Shown: piece by piece, positions 51,556-60,422 of the stretch
Layout of the letters: every line of letters starts with the position of its first letter
How positions within the stretch are numbered: position 1 is the first letter of the stretch
From: Burkholderiaceae bacterium
Lineage (GTDB): Bacteria; Pseudomonadota; Gammaproteobacteria; Burkholderiales; Burkholderiaceae_A
Reading direction: 5' to 3'
Length of the DNA stretch: 64,000 bases
Assembly (NCBI GenBank): GCA_018402635.1
Contig: JAGYIP010000005.1
Coordinates: 310,001 to 374,000, forward strand
Made by a program: the position numbers and the translations under genes
The notes under the pieces: generated by a model
Databases searched by the model: none
The model's input: the letters and a program-made list of their open reading frames with translations, nothing else
What the model was told of the DNA's origin: nothing

Positions 51556-53100
51556 ATGTCTCTTCCAAATCTTGAAGCCTATCTAAGAGCGCTGCAGCAG
51601 CCTGCATCGCGGACATTTCGTGACTACGCGCTACAGCGCTGCGACATAGAAAGAAATACGCTTGGGATGCCCCGTGTTCGTTCGGGAAACTTTGCACTTG
51701 TCTTTCGCATGAACGACGCCAGTGCGAAGCGCTCCTATGCCCTGCGAGTGTTTACCCGTGTTTCAAAGGACGTTGAAGAGCGCTACCAAGCCATCGCCGA
51801 GGCCATAAAAGCCATTCGAGAATCGGAAGGCTCCTCGTTCTTTGTTGACTTCGACTACCAGGCCCACGGAATGGTGGTCAACGCGCAGACCGTACCTGTC
51901 ATTAAGATGGACTGGAACTATGGCGAAACCCTAGGCGAGTACTTGTACAAAAACTATAAGGACTCAAAGCGCATTGCCAAGCTGCGTGCTCAGCTGCGCG
52001 AGCTCTGCGCGTTTTTAAACAAAATGGCGATTGCACACGGGGATATTCAGCTTGGAAATGTTCTGGTGTCAAAAGATGGTGCCCAGATAAAGCTCATTGA
52101 CTACGACGGCATGTATGTTCCAGCGCTTAAAGGTCGGCTTGCGTCCGAGCTTGGGCAGGTTAATTTTCAACATCCTGGCCGCAAAGAAAGCCTCTTTGGG
52201 CCCGAGCTTGATCGGTTTGCATTCATGAGCCTCGATTTATCCCTGGGCCTGCTTGAGCATAACGCCGAGCTTTGGGATCGCACCTACAGCGACGAAGAGG
52301 GTGTGATTTTTAGGGCAACCGACTATGCGAACCCCTTAGCCTCTCAGACCTTTGGGCTTGCTACGCAGGTACCTGCCCTAAGCCTTCCCACCAAACAGTT
52401 TGCCCTCATGTGCCTCGGGCCTGTCGAAAAACTTCCCGATCCCTTGGAGTTTTTTGAAAGCCGTATCCCCCCAGGAACCCTGGTCTTTAAGCCAAGGCCC
52501 AAACCAGAGGGTGAGGCTGTTAAGAAAGAGGTGCCTCCCGACAGGGTCTATGTTGGCTCCTTTGAAGTTGTCGCGGCAGGTCAATTTGCGAAAATTAGCC
52601 GCTATGCGGGCAGGCGCGTGGAGGCCGTTGGTAAGGTTCTTGATGTGCGCTCCGGCAAGGCCTATTTCGGTAGCAGCAGAATGCCTCGGCCATACATTTA
52701 CGTCGACTTCACAGCCATGTCGAGCGGCAATGTTGTACGCATCAAACTTCTACCGGAAATTCTTGAGAGCTTTACAGGTGAGCGTCGGCTGCTTCCAAAT
52801 GACAGCTGGATTGGGAAATGGGTTACCGTCAGTGAAGTCATTCAGCCCATTCAATATCTCAGTCACCCATCATTTTCTGTTGGCATCGGCGAGGCAGGCA
52901 TTGTGGTCAATGACCCTTTTCAGGTCAAAATTATTTCCGCCGAAGAGGCCGCCTTCCGGCTTAAAGGCAACAACAACCTGGTTCGCCGTCGCCTTGGAAC
53001 ACGCATGACAACTCGGGAGGTACCGGCAGGAAGCCGGATTTCGGGCAGTCCGGGCCAGAGGCGCAATGCGGACACCCTGACACGACTTTCAAAGACATAG
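51556..53100 (+). CDS. TerY-associated Ser/Thr protein kinase with C-terminal beta domain
   Basis: A 514-residue kinase. The N-lobe has 'SGNFALVFRM' and 'YALRVF', the catalytic loop is AHGDIQLGNVLV (about residues 159-170) and the metal-binding motif is LIDYDGMYVP in place of DFG, as in the bacterial kinases that pair with TerY-type vWA proteins. Residues about 330-480 form a beta-rich region (pattern like an OB fold), then a basic tail. The kinase-phosphatase-vWA order with short gaps (18 bases before this gene) marks one operon. Substrate unknown. Confidence 0.82.
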   Translation: MSLPNLEAYLRALQQPASRTFRDYALQRCDIERNTLGMPRVRSGNFALVFRMNDASAKRSYALRVFTRVSKDVEERYQAIAEAIKAIRESEGSSFFVDFDYQAHGMVVNAQTVPVIKMDWNYGETLGEYLYKNYKDSKRIAKLRAQLRELCAFLNKMAIAHGDIQLGNVLVSKDGAQIKLIDYDGMYVPALKGRLASELGQVNFQHPGRKESLFGPELDRFAFMSLDLSLGLLEHNAELWDRTYSDEEGVIFRATDYANPLASQTFGLATQVPALSLPTKQFALMCLGPVEKLPDPLEFFESRIPPGTLVFKPRPKPEGEAVKKEVPPDRVYVGSFEVVAAGQFAKISRYAGRRVEAVGKVLDVRSGKAYFGSSRMPRPYIYVDFTAMSSGNVVRIKLLPEILESFTGERRLLPNDSWIGKWVTVSEVIQPIQYLSHPSFSVGIGEAGIVVNDPFQVKIISAEEAAFRLKGNNNLVRRRLGTRMTTREVPAGSRISGSPGQRRNADTLTRLSKT

Positions 53101-53123
53101 GAAACAAGACCAGACGAGGCGTC

Positions 53124-53411
53124 TTAGTCGCGACGAACTAAAAGGGCAACCCGCTGTGTCTCGAGCATATCAAGTGCAAGTGAAGACTCGGTGGCCCGAA
53201 CCAGAAAATAGACGGCTATAAGCCCAAAAATGAGCCCGTGCGAAAGGTCTTCAAAATAAAAAGAGGCACAGGCCGAAATGAGCATAACGAAGAAAAGCGC
53301 CCCAAAGATACGCTGGGTACGTTCATGACGTTCACGTATTGGCCTTATGTAGCTTTCATACTGCTCAAAGGTCAAGGGCTCATCGGGTGCAAGAAGTTCA
53401 TTTGGAAGCAT
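53124..53411 (-). CDS. Small membrane protein, two transmembrane segments
   Basis: A 95-residue protein with a polar N-terminus and two hydrophobic helices (about residues 36-53 and 58-75). No family recognised. Convergent with the kinase operon and ending 23 bases from it; codon pattern and ATG look normal, so it is probably real. Confidence 0.55.
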   Translation of the reverse strand: MLPNELLAPDEPLTFEQYESYIRPIRERHERTQRIFGALFFVMLISACASFYFEDLSHGLIFGLIAVYFLVRATESSLALDMLETQRVALLVRRD

Positions 53412-53506
53412 GATCCAAGCGTAGCATGCTGTTGCCTGCCCCTTCCGAGGTCACTGCATAGCAAAAACCCTAGAATGGCTTTTTCCTGAGACAATCTGGG
53501 CCATCC

Positions 53507-54106
53507 ATGAAGCAGTTTATAAAACGCTGGACACCCTCAGCCGACTCGGTGCGCTCAAACAGAAGCCTGCGATGGCTTGGGCCACTGCTCAACCGCCCCT
53601 GGCTATGGCAGTTCAACAGACGATCGGTAAGTCTAGGTGTCGCCATTGGGGTCTTTTTTGGCTTTCTCTTTCCGGTTCTTCAGGCGATCTTCTCTGCGGT
53701 GTTTGCCTTGATGTTTCGGGCTAATTTGCCAGTGGCCATTGTAAGTACCCTGGTATCAAACCCATTTACATACGCCCCAATTGCCATTCTCGCCTACGAA
53801 CTGGGCTCGGCTGTTTTAGGCGAGTCAACCTCCGCTGAAGACCTGACCATGTTCGAGGATACGGTCGCGGAGATGAGCGCCTCAAACCCCTCAACCTGGG
53901 ACCAGATTCTTAGTATTGGAAAACCTGTCTTTTTAGGCCTTGCCATCTTTGCGGTGGTTGGGTCCATTTCAGCCTTTGCTGTTACAAACCTAGGCTGGCG
54001 TCTTTTGGTTGCAAGCCAAAGGGCAAGACGCCGTCGCCAGCGCAGGCTTGCCACTGAAAGAGCGATTGAAGGCAAGGACGGTTCGAAGCCAGACAACTGC
54101 AGTTAA
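53507..54106 (+). CDS. DUF2062 family membrane protein
   Basis: A 199-residue protein. The N-terminal 'RRSVSLGVAIGVFFGFL' and 'VSNPFTYAPIAILAYELG' stretches are typical of DUF2062, with three hydrophobic segments (about residues 44-72, 78-105 and 143-166) and a very basic C-terminus. Members are inner membrane proteins of unknown role, common in proteobacteria. Ends 18 bases before the convergent AEC gene. Confidence 0.85.
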   Translation: MKQFIKRWTPSADSVRSNRSLRWLGPLLNRPWLWQFNRRSVSLGVAIGVFFGFLFPVLQAIFSAVFALMFRANLPVAIVSTLVSNPFTYAPIAILAYELGSAVLGESTSAEDLTMFEDTVAEMSASNPSTWDQILSIGKPVFLGLAIFAVVGSISAFAVTNLGWRLLVASQRARRRRQRRLATERAIEGKDGSKPDNCS

Positions 54107-54124
54107 GCCCCTTGCCTGCGACCT

Positions 54125-55087
54125 TTAGCCCATTACGCCAAGCCAGGTAGCCAGGCCGGAAAAACTGAAAAATGACGTGGCTGTCGTAATTAATATAATT
54201 TTGGCAATGCGGCTATTGTCGGCCCCAAAACGCTCAGCAAGTAAGGAGACATTGCTTGCTGAAGGCAGGGCCGCAGTTAGAATCAATGCAGATAAAGCCA
54301 GAGGGCTTAGCTCAAGACCCCATAGCTTGGCAACAACAACAGCCATCCCCATAACCAGTAAGGGGTGGAAAAAAAGCTTAAACACCACGACGTCCATGTA
54401 AGGGCTTGGCCGATGGTCTTGATTGCGCGTAAGCAGCTCAGCCCTCCAAAGAACGGCACCTATGGTAAACAAAGCCACCGGCGATGCTGCTGACCCCAGG
54501 AGCTTAACAATGGCCTCAATCGGCGAATAGAGCCCCCATTCAAGAGCCGAAAAAAGACCCCCCAAAACAATGGAGAGAAACATGGGGTTTCGCGCAATGG
54601 CTTTCAGTGAGGTGAGTAAGGTGGTTAAAAACCCACCGCGGCGACCCGACTCTGCAATGGCAAGACAAAGGGAACTTGTGAAAATGATATCGATAGCTAT
54701 GGTGAGAATGACTGGGCTTGCCGCAGGCTGGCCAAGTAAACTTACCAGCAATGGCACCCCAATGAACCCAGAGTTGGGAAAGGCAGCTGTCATGGCCCCA
54801 AAGGCGCCGTCTCTCACGCTTAATCCCCTTAGACGAGCAGCAGCGAGGGCAAGCAAAACAATCACCAAGGCAGACAGGCCATAAACAACCAAAAGTGCCG
54901 GGTCTAAGAGCTGATGAAAAGGCGCCTTGCCTGCAAAATCAAAGATCATGCAGGGTAGCGCGAAGTACAAGACAAAGGTGTTGAGGCCGCCTATTGCATC
55001 GAGAGGCAGTCTGCCTGTTCGTGCAGCGAAATAGCCTAGGAAAACCAGCCCAAAAAAAGGGGCTGTGACGAGAAAGACCGAGCCCAG
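54125..55087 (-). CDS. AEC-family transporter (auxin efflux carrier type), start uncertain
   Basis: About 320 residues if started at CTG 55087. The reading frame is open from 55093 and gives 'VTAPFFGLVFLGYFAARTGRL' and 'GLNTFVLYFALPCMIF', the normal beginning of the family, but no ATG, GTG or TTG lies upstream of this core. The alternatives are a CTG start or a start lost by a base error. About nine to ten hydrophobic helices follow. Such proteins move dicarboxylates or related organic acids in bacteria. It ends the TRAP-amidase operon, so it may export or import the same compound. Confidence 0.75.
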   Translation of the reverse strand: MGSVFLVTAPFFGLVFLGYFAARTGRLPLDAIGGLNTFVLYFALPCMIFDFAGKAPFHQLLDPALLVVYGLSALVIVLLALAAARLRGLSVRDGAFGAMTAAFPNSGFIGVPLLVSLLGQPAASPVILTIAIDIIFTSSLCLAIAESGRRGGFLTTLLTSLKAIARNPMFLSIVLGGLFSALEWGLYSPIEAIVKLLGSAASPVALFTIGAVLWRAELLTRNQDHRPSPYMDVVVFKLFFHPLLVMGMAVVVAKLWGLELSPLALSALILTAALPSASNVSLLAERFGADNSRIAKIILITTATSFFSFSGLATWLGVMG

Positions 55088-55088
55088 A

Positions 55089-55121
55089 GCGTTTTAGCCT
55101 TTAACGAAGAAGGCTGAACGC
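55089..55121 (-). other. Hairpin at the AEC start
   Basis: GCGTT (55089-55093) pairs with AACGC (55117-55121), and AGCCTT (55096-55101) with AAGGCT (55110-55115), leaving an eight-base loop. It covers the translation start region of the AEC carrier and the gap after the 51-residue gene. No T-run follows. Confidence 0.55.
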
Positions 55122-55277
55122 CTAATACTTTGTGGTTAGAAAGTCGACGACGGCAAGCACAAGTCCACCAAGAAGAATGAGTAAGATATCGAGCTGCTGA
55201 ACCTTAAAGACATAGGGCGCAAAAAAAGCCACAAGCAACAATAAACCAACGAGACCCGCCAGACGTTCAATCTTCAT
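55122..55277 (-). CDS. 51-residue single- or double-pass membrane protein
   Basis: Starts MKIERLAGLVGLLLLVAFFA and ends DFLTTKY. Two hydrophobic stretches (residues about 6-22 and 29-46) with a short polar turn. Its ATG lies three bases after the amidase stop, so it is coupled. No family recognised. The operon position between the amidase and the AEC transporter argues that it is real. Confidence 0.6.
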   Translation of the reverse strand: MKIERLAGLVGLLLLVAFFAPYVFKVQQLDILLILLGGLVLAVVDFLTTKY

Positions 55278-55280
55278 AGA

Positions 55281-56618
55281 TCAACTTTCTGTTGCAATTG
55301 AGTTAACTAACCAGCGCGCCGACCGTAAAAGCCGGGCATCGTCTTGGGCTTTACCAATGGCCTGAACACCCAGAGGAAGGCCATTATCGAGTCGAAACAA
55401 CGGAAGGTTCAGGCTGGGGAGGTGGGCGAATGTCCAGACGGTCTGCATAATAGGGTCGCCTGTGCTTTCGAGCCCCTCGGGCGCACCTCCAAGGGCGGCT
55501 GGCGTAAGAATGGCATCGAAGTAATCGAAATACTCATCGAACGCAGCGGCAACATGCGGGATGCGGTCTTTTGCAAGCAAGTACTCAATAGTAGACACAG
55601 AACCTGCGCGATCGAGCCTGTCTTTAAGCGCCTGGCTTAGGCCGTCAGAATTCATACGAAGTTCACGCTGCAAGGAAAAGAGCAGTTCCGCTTCATTAAT
55701 AGAAGAGTGCCAACGAACGGCTTCCTCGACAACATCTGGCAATTCAGCCCAGACAATGCTGTCGTTGGATGCAACAAATGCCTCGTAGACCTCTCGAGCC
55801 TGTGGATCTACCTTATCCCACCAAGGTGTCTTCACAAAACAAAACTTAGGGGGAAGTGGCGGCTCGGTGCGGCAGATATCAAGCAGCTGCTGCGGGCTTC
55901 GTCGGCTTGTCCCGATGTCAATACCGTCATCGCCCGAAATAACCTGGGCGACCAAAGCCAAGTCTTCGATTGAGCGGGCAAAGACGCCGACCTGATCAAG
56001 CGACGGTGACTGAGGGAGCATCCCCGTGCGTGGAATAACGCCAAAGGAAGGCTTAAAGCCATAGACTCCGCAGTAGGAGGCAGGCCGAATAACTGACCCA
56101 TTGGTCTGGCTGCCAATGGCAACAGGGACCATACCTGCAGCAACAGCGGCAGCCGAGCCACTGGAAGATCCTCCTGGTGTATGCGCAAGGTTATGCGGAT
56201 TACGGGTTGGGCCTGGAACGAATGTTGCGAATTCCGTAGTCACCGTCTTTCCGAAAATAACGGCGCCCGCGTGCTTGAGACGACGCACCAGACTTGCATC
56301 CACCACTGAATAACGACCCTGGTGAATGGCGCTGCCGAAACAGGTGGGGTAATCGATGGTGTCGATAATGTCTTTGATACCAATGGGTACACCGTAGAGC
56401 GAACCCAAGGGCTGAGGCTGTGACCTTAGGGCCACCAAATCGGCGGCCTGGGCGGCGACAACCTCTTTATCGAATGCACAAAAGGCATTAACCTGCGCAT
56501 CAAGGTCGGCAACGAACTCCCAGTGCTCAGAGAGGAAAGGCTCAACCTGGGTCTCACCACTCACCAAGGACGCATGAAGGTCGATGGCTGTAAGTTCGGT
56601 TACAGAGACATTGGCCAT
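55281..56618 (-). CDS. Amidase (amidase signature family)
   Basis: A 445-residue enzyme. The Ser-cisSer-Lys triad is visible: Lys in 'GVPIGIKDII' (about residue 81), the Gly/Ser-rich loop 'PGGSSSGSAAAVAAGMVP', and the nucleophile Ser in 'SQTNGSVIRPA'. Hydrolyses an amide to acid and ammonia. Sits six bases after the TRAP dctM gene, suggesting that the imported solute, or a product of it, is an amide. It is not GatA, since no gatB/gatC are nearby. No signal peptide, so cytoplasmic. Confidence 0.9.
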   Translation of the reverse strand: MANVSVTELTAIDLHASLVSGETQVEPFLSEHWEFVADLDAQVNAFCAFDKEVVAAQAADLVALRSQPQPLGSLYGVPIGIKDIIDTIDYPTCFGSAIHQGRYSVVDASLVRRLKHAGAVIFGKTVTTEFATFVPGPTRNPHNLAHTPGGSSSGSAAAVAAGMVPVAIGSQTNGSVIRPASYCGVYGFKPSFGVIPRTGMLPQSPSLDQVGVFARSIEDLALVAQVISGDDGIDIGTSRRSPQQLLDICRTEPPLPPKFCFVKTPWWDKVDPQAREVYEAFVASNDSIVWAELPDVVEEAVRWHSSINEAELLFSLQRELRMNSDGLSQALKDRLDRAGSVSTIEYLLAKDRIPHVAAAFDEYFDYFDAILTPAALGGAPEGLESTGDPIMQTVWTFAHLPSLNLPLFRLDNGLPLGVQAIGKAQDDARLLRSARWLVNSIATES

Positions 56619-56624
56619 GAACGC

Positions 56625-58034
56625 CTACATGCTTTTGAAGATATTGGGGTTGACAACCGATGGGTCATTGGGGTCGAACGGAATCTCCACGGCCTGGTTA
56701 AACAACACATCAGGCAGGTATGTGACGACAGACGGGTAGACATAGGTAATGGTAAGCGTTAGTAGAACCATGCCAACGAATGGGAAGCAGCCCTTGAAGA
56801 TTGTCCAAAGCTCTAAGCCTTTGGGTGCTACCCCTTTCAGGTAATAAGCCGACATCGCCATTGGCGGCGTTAGGAAGGACGTCTGAAGGTTAATGGCAAT
56901 GAGAATGCCAAAGAGGATGGGGTCGACCCCAAAGTACGGCAGCAGGGGTAAGAAGATTGGAACGAAGATGATGATGATCTCACTCCACTCCAGTGGCCAG
57001 CCAAGAATAAAGATAATGATCTGGGCGAGGATTAGAAACTGCACCGGTGAGAGATCGAGGCCAAGCATAAGGTCCCTAACCACATGCTCGCCACCAAGGT
57101 ACGAGAAAACGGAGGAGAAAGTGGCCGCGCCCACAAACAAGAAGCAGACCATGGCAGACGTTCGAGCGGTTAGGTAAACAGACTCACGCAGACGCTCCCA
57201 GGTAAAGGCCTTGTAAACAACGGCCAGAATGATGCCCCCCAGAGCCCCCATGGCTGCTGCCTCGCTTGGTGTTGCAAGACCGAAAAGAATGGAGCCAAGA
57301 ACAGCAAGGATAAGCGCGGCAAGAGGTACAAAGGCCTGACAAACAAGCAGAAGGCTTTTGAAAATTCCGAAGTCCACCACGTCCTTGGGCTTTGGGCAGA
57401 GCGATGGGGTAATAACCGCCCGAGCAACCACATAGATGACATAAAAGCCCGCAAGCATAAAGCCTGGAATGAGGGCGGCTGCATAAAGCTTCACGACCGA
57501 GACACTTGCCGTCGCCGCGTACACAATAAGAAGGATGGAGGGCGGAATAAGGATGCCTAGGGTGCCACCCGCCGCAATGACCCCACTGGAAAGTTTCTGG
57601 TCGTAGCCCGCCTTCAACATAGCAGGCAGCGCGATAAGGCCCATGAGCGTAACCACCGCTCCCACAATACCTGTTGCCGTGGCAAAAAGCGCACAGGTTA
57701 CTAGGGCGGCCACCGCCATGGAACCGGGAAGAAAGCGTAGCCCGACCTGCAGACTAAAAAACAGCTTATCTAGAATATTCGCGCGCTCGATGATGTAACC
57801 CATAAACAAAAAGAGCGGCACCGAAATAAGAACATCATTGTTCATGACGCTAAAGGTATTTTGGGTAAAGAGATAAAAAATACGGTTATCCCAAAAGGCG
57901 GTGCTGTAATCGAAGTAAGCGTAAGCACCAAAACTCAGGCCCATGGCCATGAGGGTAAATGCAATAGGAAAGCCCAAGAAAATGAAAATAATGAAGAGGC
58001 CCAGCATGACCAAGGCAATTACGGGATCACTCAC
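56625..58034 (-). CDS. TRAP transporter large permease (DctM)
   Basis: A 469-residue membrane protein with about twelve hydrophobic segments. 'GGTLGILIPPSILLIVYA' and 'MSAYYLKGVAP' are typical of DctM. GTG start at 58034 overlaps the small-subunit stop (GTGA). The length, above the 425-430 of C4-dicarboxylate types, suits the mannitol/chloroaromatic-type subgroup. Uses the sodium gradient to take up a solute delivered by DctP. Confidence 0.92.
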   Translation of the reverse strand: MSDPVIALVMLGLFIIFIFLGFPIAFTLMAMGLSFGAYAYFDYSTAFWDNRIFYLFTQNTFSVMNNDVLISVPLFLFMGYIIERANILDKLFFSLQVGLRFLPGSMAVAALVTCALFATATGIVGAVVTLMGLIALPAMLKAGYDQKLSSGVIAAGGTLGILIPPSILLIVYAATASVSVVKLYAAALIPGFMLAGFYVIYVVARAVITPSLCPKPKDVVDFGIFKSLLLVCQAFVPLAALILAVLGSILFGLATPSEAAAMGALGGIILAVVYKAFTWERLRESVYLTARTSAMVCFLFVGAATFSSVFSYLGGEHVVRDLMLGLDLSPVQFLILAQIIIFILGWPLEWSEIIIIFVPIFLPLLPYFGVDPILFGILIAINLQTSFLTPPMAMSAYYLKGVAPKGLELWTIFKGCFPFVGMVLLTLTITYVYPSVVTYLPDVLFNQAVEIPFDPNDPSVVNPNIFKSM

Positions 58035-58630
58035 TTGCTGGCCTCCGGGGCAATAGAGCCCCCCTCTTGTTGCGCATGCTGTTTCACTAAAACAACCTCC
58101 AACTCCTCAACATCGCCCGAGCGTGCTGGCCAAGCGCCTGTTTTAATACAAAGAATGCAACGCATCACCTCGGCAATGCCCGCCATAAGCAGGGTTAGAC
58201 CTGTTACAAAAATAATTAACTTCAAGGGCCAGACGGGGATGCCTGCTGGACTGTTCACGCTGGACTCAAGAATGCGAGCCGATTCAAAGGAATAACGCGC
58301 ACCCGTGTAAACCATGGCGAAGACGGCTGGAAAAAAGAATAAAAAGTAGAGAACGAAATCAACCTTGGCCTGGGTAACGGCTGACCATTTTCGATAAAGA
58401 AAATCGCCTCGGACATGAGAGCCACGCGATAAGGCGTAGGCCCCAGACATCATAAAGAGCGCTCCGTAAAGCATGTAGCTCATGTCAAAGGCCCAGACAG
58501 TGGGGGCATTCAACACATACCGCATGAAGACCTCGAAACAGGTGCTGGCTGTGAGCACCAAGATACACCAGGCAAAGGCATGGCCAATGGCCTTGCTGAA
58601 AATATCAATAATACGTATCCAAGACTGCAT
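58031..58630 (-). CDS. TRAP transporter small permease (DctQ)
   Basis: A 199-residue protein with four hydrophobic helices and 'MRYVLNAPTVWAFDMSYMLYG', a conserved DctQ region. ATG 58630 is preferred to 58690 because the latter lies on the other side of a perfect hairpin (58661-58686) that must be part of the untranslated gap. Pairs with DctM. Confidence 0.88.
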   Translation of the reverse strand: MQSWIRIIDIFSKAIGHAFAWCILVLTASTCFEVFMRYVLNAPTVWAFDMSYMLYGALFMMSGAYALSRGSHVRGDFLYRKWSAVTQAKVDFVLYFLFFFPAVFAMVYTGARYSFESARILESSVNSPAGIPVWPLKLIIFVTGLTLLMAGIAEVMRCILCIKTGAWPARSGDVEELEVVLVKQHAQQEGGSIAPEASK

Positions 58631-58660
58631 GGGCGACTCACAAAACGGGGCTAGAAATAA

Positions 58661-58686
58661 GAACTGCCGGACGAATCCGGCAGTTC
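58661..58686 (-). other. Stable hairpin between dctP and dctQ
   Basis: Perfect 11-bp stem GAACTGCCGGA / TCCGGCAGTTC with a TTCG loop on the transcribed strand. It follows the dctP stop by 20 bases. It has no long U-run, so more likely an mRNA-stabilising or partial attenuating structure that raises binding-protein over permease levels. Confidence 0.8.
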
Positions 58687-58706
58687 CCATGAAAGCACCT
58701 AAAGAC

Positions 58707-59901
58707 TTAACGAGGTAGTTTTGTCTTTTGAACGTGCTCGTAGGCCATTTTGTAGTCGGAGTCGTTCGTGAAGTGATAGAAGGCCACCCGCTTGGCCCAG
58801 GCGTTAAAGGAGTCGTTGACTTCCTTAAACATATCCACCTCTTTATCGAGCTTGGCTACGACCGTGTCCCAGGCAACGAGCTGTGCCTTGTAGACATCTG
58901 CACTGGTTCGTGAAACCTGAACCTTATGCTTGACGATAAGCTCTTGGAGATCCCTGGAGTAGTTATCGTGTGCATGGGCTGTAGAGGCCGTAGAAGCCGC
59001 CTCGGCTGCGTACTTAAGAATTGCTTTGAGATCGGCGGGCAGCGAGTTGTACTTGTCTTTGTTGAAAGACAATCTCGAAGAACTCTTGGGCCTGGTGGAA
59101 CGAGCCCATGGAGTAGTACTTGGCAACGTCTTGGGCGCCAAACCGCATGTCCGAGGTGGGGTTGTTGAACTCGAAGGCGTCAATGACGCCGCGCTGCATG
59201 GCAGGAACAATCTCGCCACCAGGCAGTTGTGCAACGGCCATACCGAGTTCTTGCATAAGGTCGGCAGCAAGACCAATGGTTCGGTACTTGAAGCCCTTAA
59301 GATCGCCGCCCTTCTGGGGGGGGCGGTTCTTAAACCAGCCTAAAGGCTGCGAGGGCATGGGGAAGGTGAAGAAGCCCACGACATTGAGGTTAAGCTTGGT
59401 AACCAGCTTTTCCCAGAGCTCTTGACCACCACCACGGTGAATCCAGCTAAGACCAATTTCGGGGGTAGCACCGTTAACAGGACCCGTGCCGAACAAGGAG
59501 GCTACTTTCGACTTACCGTACCAATAACCCGAGACGTGGTGACCTGCGTCAAGCACACCTTTGCTTACTGCATCGATAATTTCAAAGGGCTTAACCACGG
59601 CGCCTGCGGGAAGATATTCGATCTTCAGGCGGCCACCGGCCATTTCGTTAACACGGTTCACATAAAGCTGAGCCATTTCAGAGAAGATGTCGTTTGCGCC
59701 CCATGAACCCTGCATCTTCAGGGTAATGGTGGAGCCCCCCGTTGAAACGGCGGGTGCTGCACTGCCAGCTTCTTCCTTCTTTCCGCATGCAGCAAGGGCT
59801 GCAGTTGCGGCAACGGCAGTAGCGCCTGTTAACACTTTTCGACGCGAAACAGCGGTTGTGGCAAGCTTCGTCACCGACGAGAGCTCTTTTGTATTTTCCA
59901 T
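58707..59901 (-). CDS. TRAP transporter solute-binding protein (DctP), with one frameshift
   Basis: A Tat-type twin-arginine leader (SRRKVLTG, residues about 19-26) is followed by a lipobox-like AAC at about residue 39. The mature DctP domain includes 'QGSWGANDIFSEMA' and 'GVIDAFEFNNPTSDMRFG'. The frame breaks at 59065; deleting one T of the TTT on the minus strand restores EIVFNKDKYNSLPADLK. Joined length about 398 residues. Resembles the mannitol/chloroaromatic subgroup. Secreted to the periplasm, it binds the solute for DctQM. Confidence 0.88.
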
Positions 59902-59968
59902 AAATCCTCCAATTAGACGGGTCTTAAATGATTACTGCCCAATACGCACTATATAGAAAGTCTGGGCT

Positions 59969-59981
59969 TTGTTCTGAACAA
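59969..59981. promoter_or_regulatory. Palindrome in the dctP-lrgA intergenic region
   Basis: TTGTTC-T-GAACAA, a perfect 13-base palindrome 23 bases before the lrgA start and 67 bases before dctP. It lies in a 103-base gap between divergent operons and could be an operator for either. A TATATA box lies nearby (59950-59955) but no clear -35. Confidence 0.4.
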
Positions 59982-60004
59982 CCGGCCTTGGTAGTTTCCC
60001 GCAG

Positions 60005-60397
60005 ATGATTCGCGGACTTCTTATCTTAATGCTTTTCCAGGGTCTCGGAGAGCTTATCTCAACCGGATTCTCCCTCAGCATCCCTGGGCCGGTGATTGGT
60101 ATGGCCTGCCTGCTCTTGGTTTTGCTCCTTAGGGAAAAGATTGACACCGATCTGGCAACCGTTGCGGCGTCATTCAGCCAGCATCTCGGGCTTTTATTCG
60201 TGCCCGCAGCTGTGGGGGTGGTTAGCTTTCTTCCTGTTCTCAACACCCATGGCTGGGCGGTGGCGCTGGTTCTTCTGCTTAGCGTTGCCATCACCATTGT
60301 CACAACGGCCCTCGTACTGCGCTTTCTAAGCCCCGAGACCGCAGTGGCTGAATCCAGCCAGGGCTCGGGCAAAGCCAAATCGTTAAAAGGCCGGTAG
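60005..60397 (+). CDS. lrgA: LrgA/CidA family membrane protein
   Basis: A 130-residue protein with four hydrophobic helices; 'GLLILMLFQGLGELI' and 'SIPGPVIGMACLLLVLLL' fit the CidA/LrgA family. In Gram-positives the pair tunes murein hydrolase activity; in many bacteria it is thought to export pyruvate or related acids. The C-terminal 20 residues are polar. 25 bases before lrgB. Confidence 0.85.
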   Translation: MIRGLLILMLFQGLGELISTGFSLSIPGPVIGMACLLLVLLLREKIDTDLATVAASFSQHLGLLFVPAAVGVVSFLPVLNTHGWAVALVLLLSVAITIVTTALVLRFLSPETAVAESSQGSGKAKSLKGR

Positions 60398-60422
60398 GCC
60401 CTCGGACATCGTAAAGCCCGCT

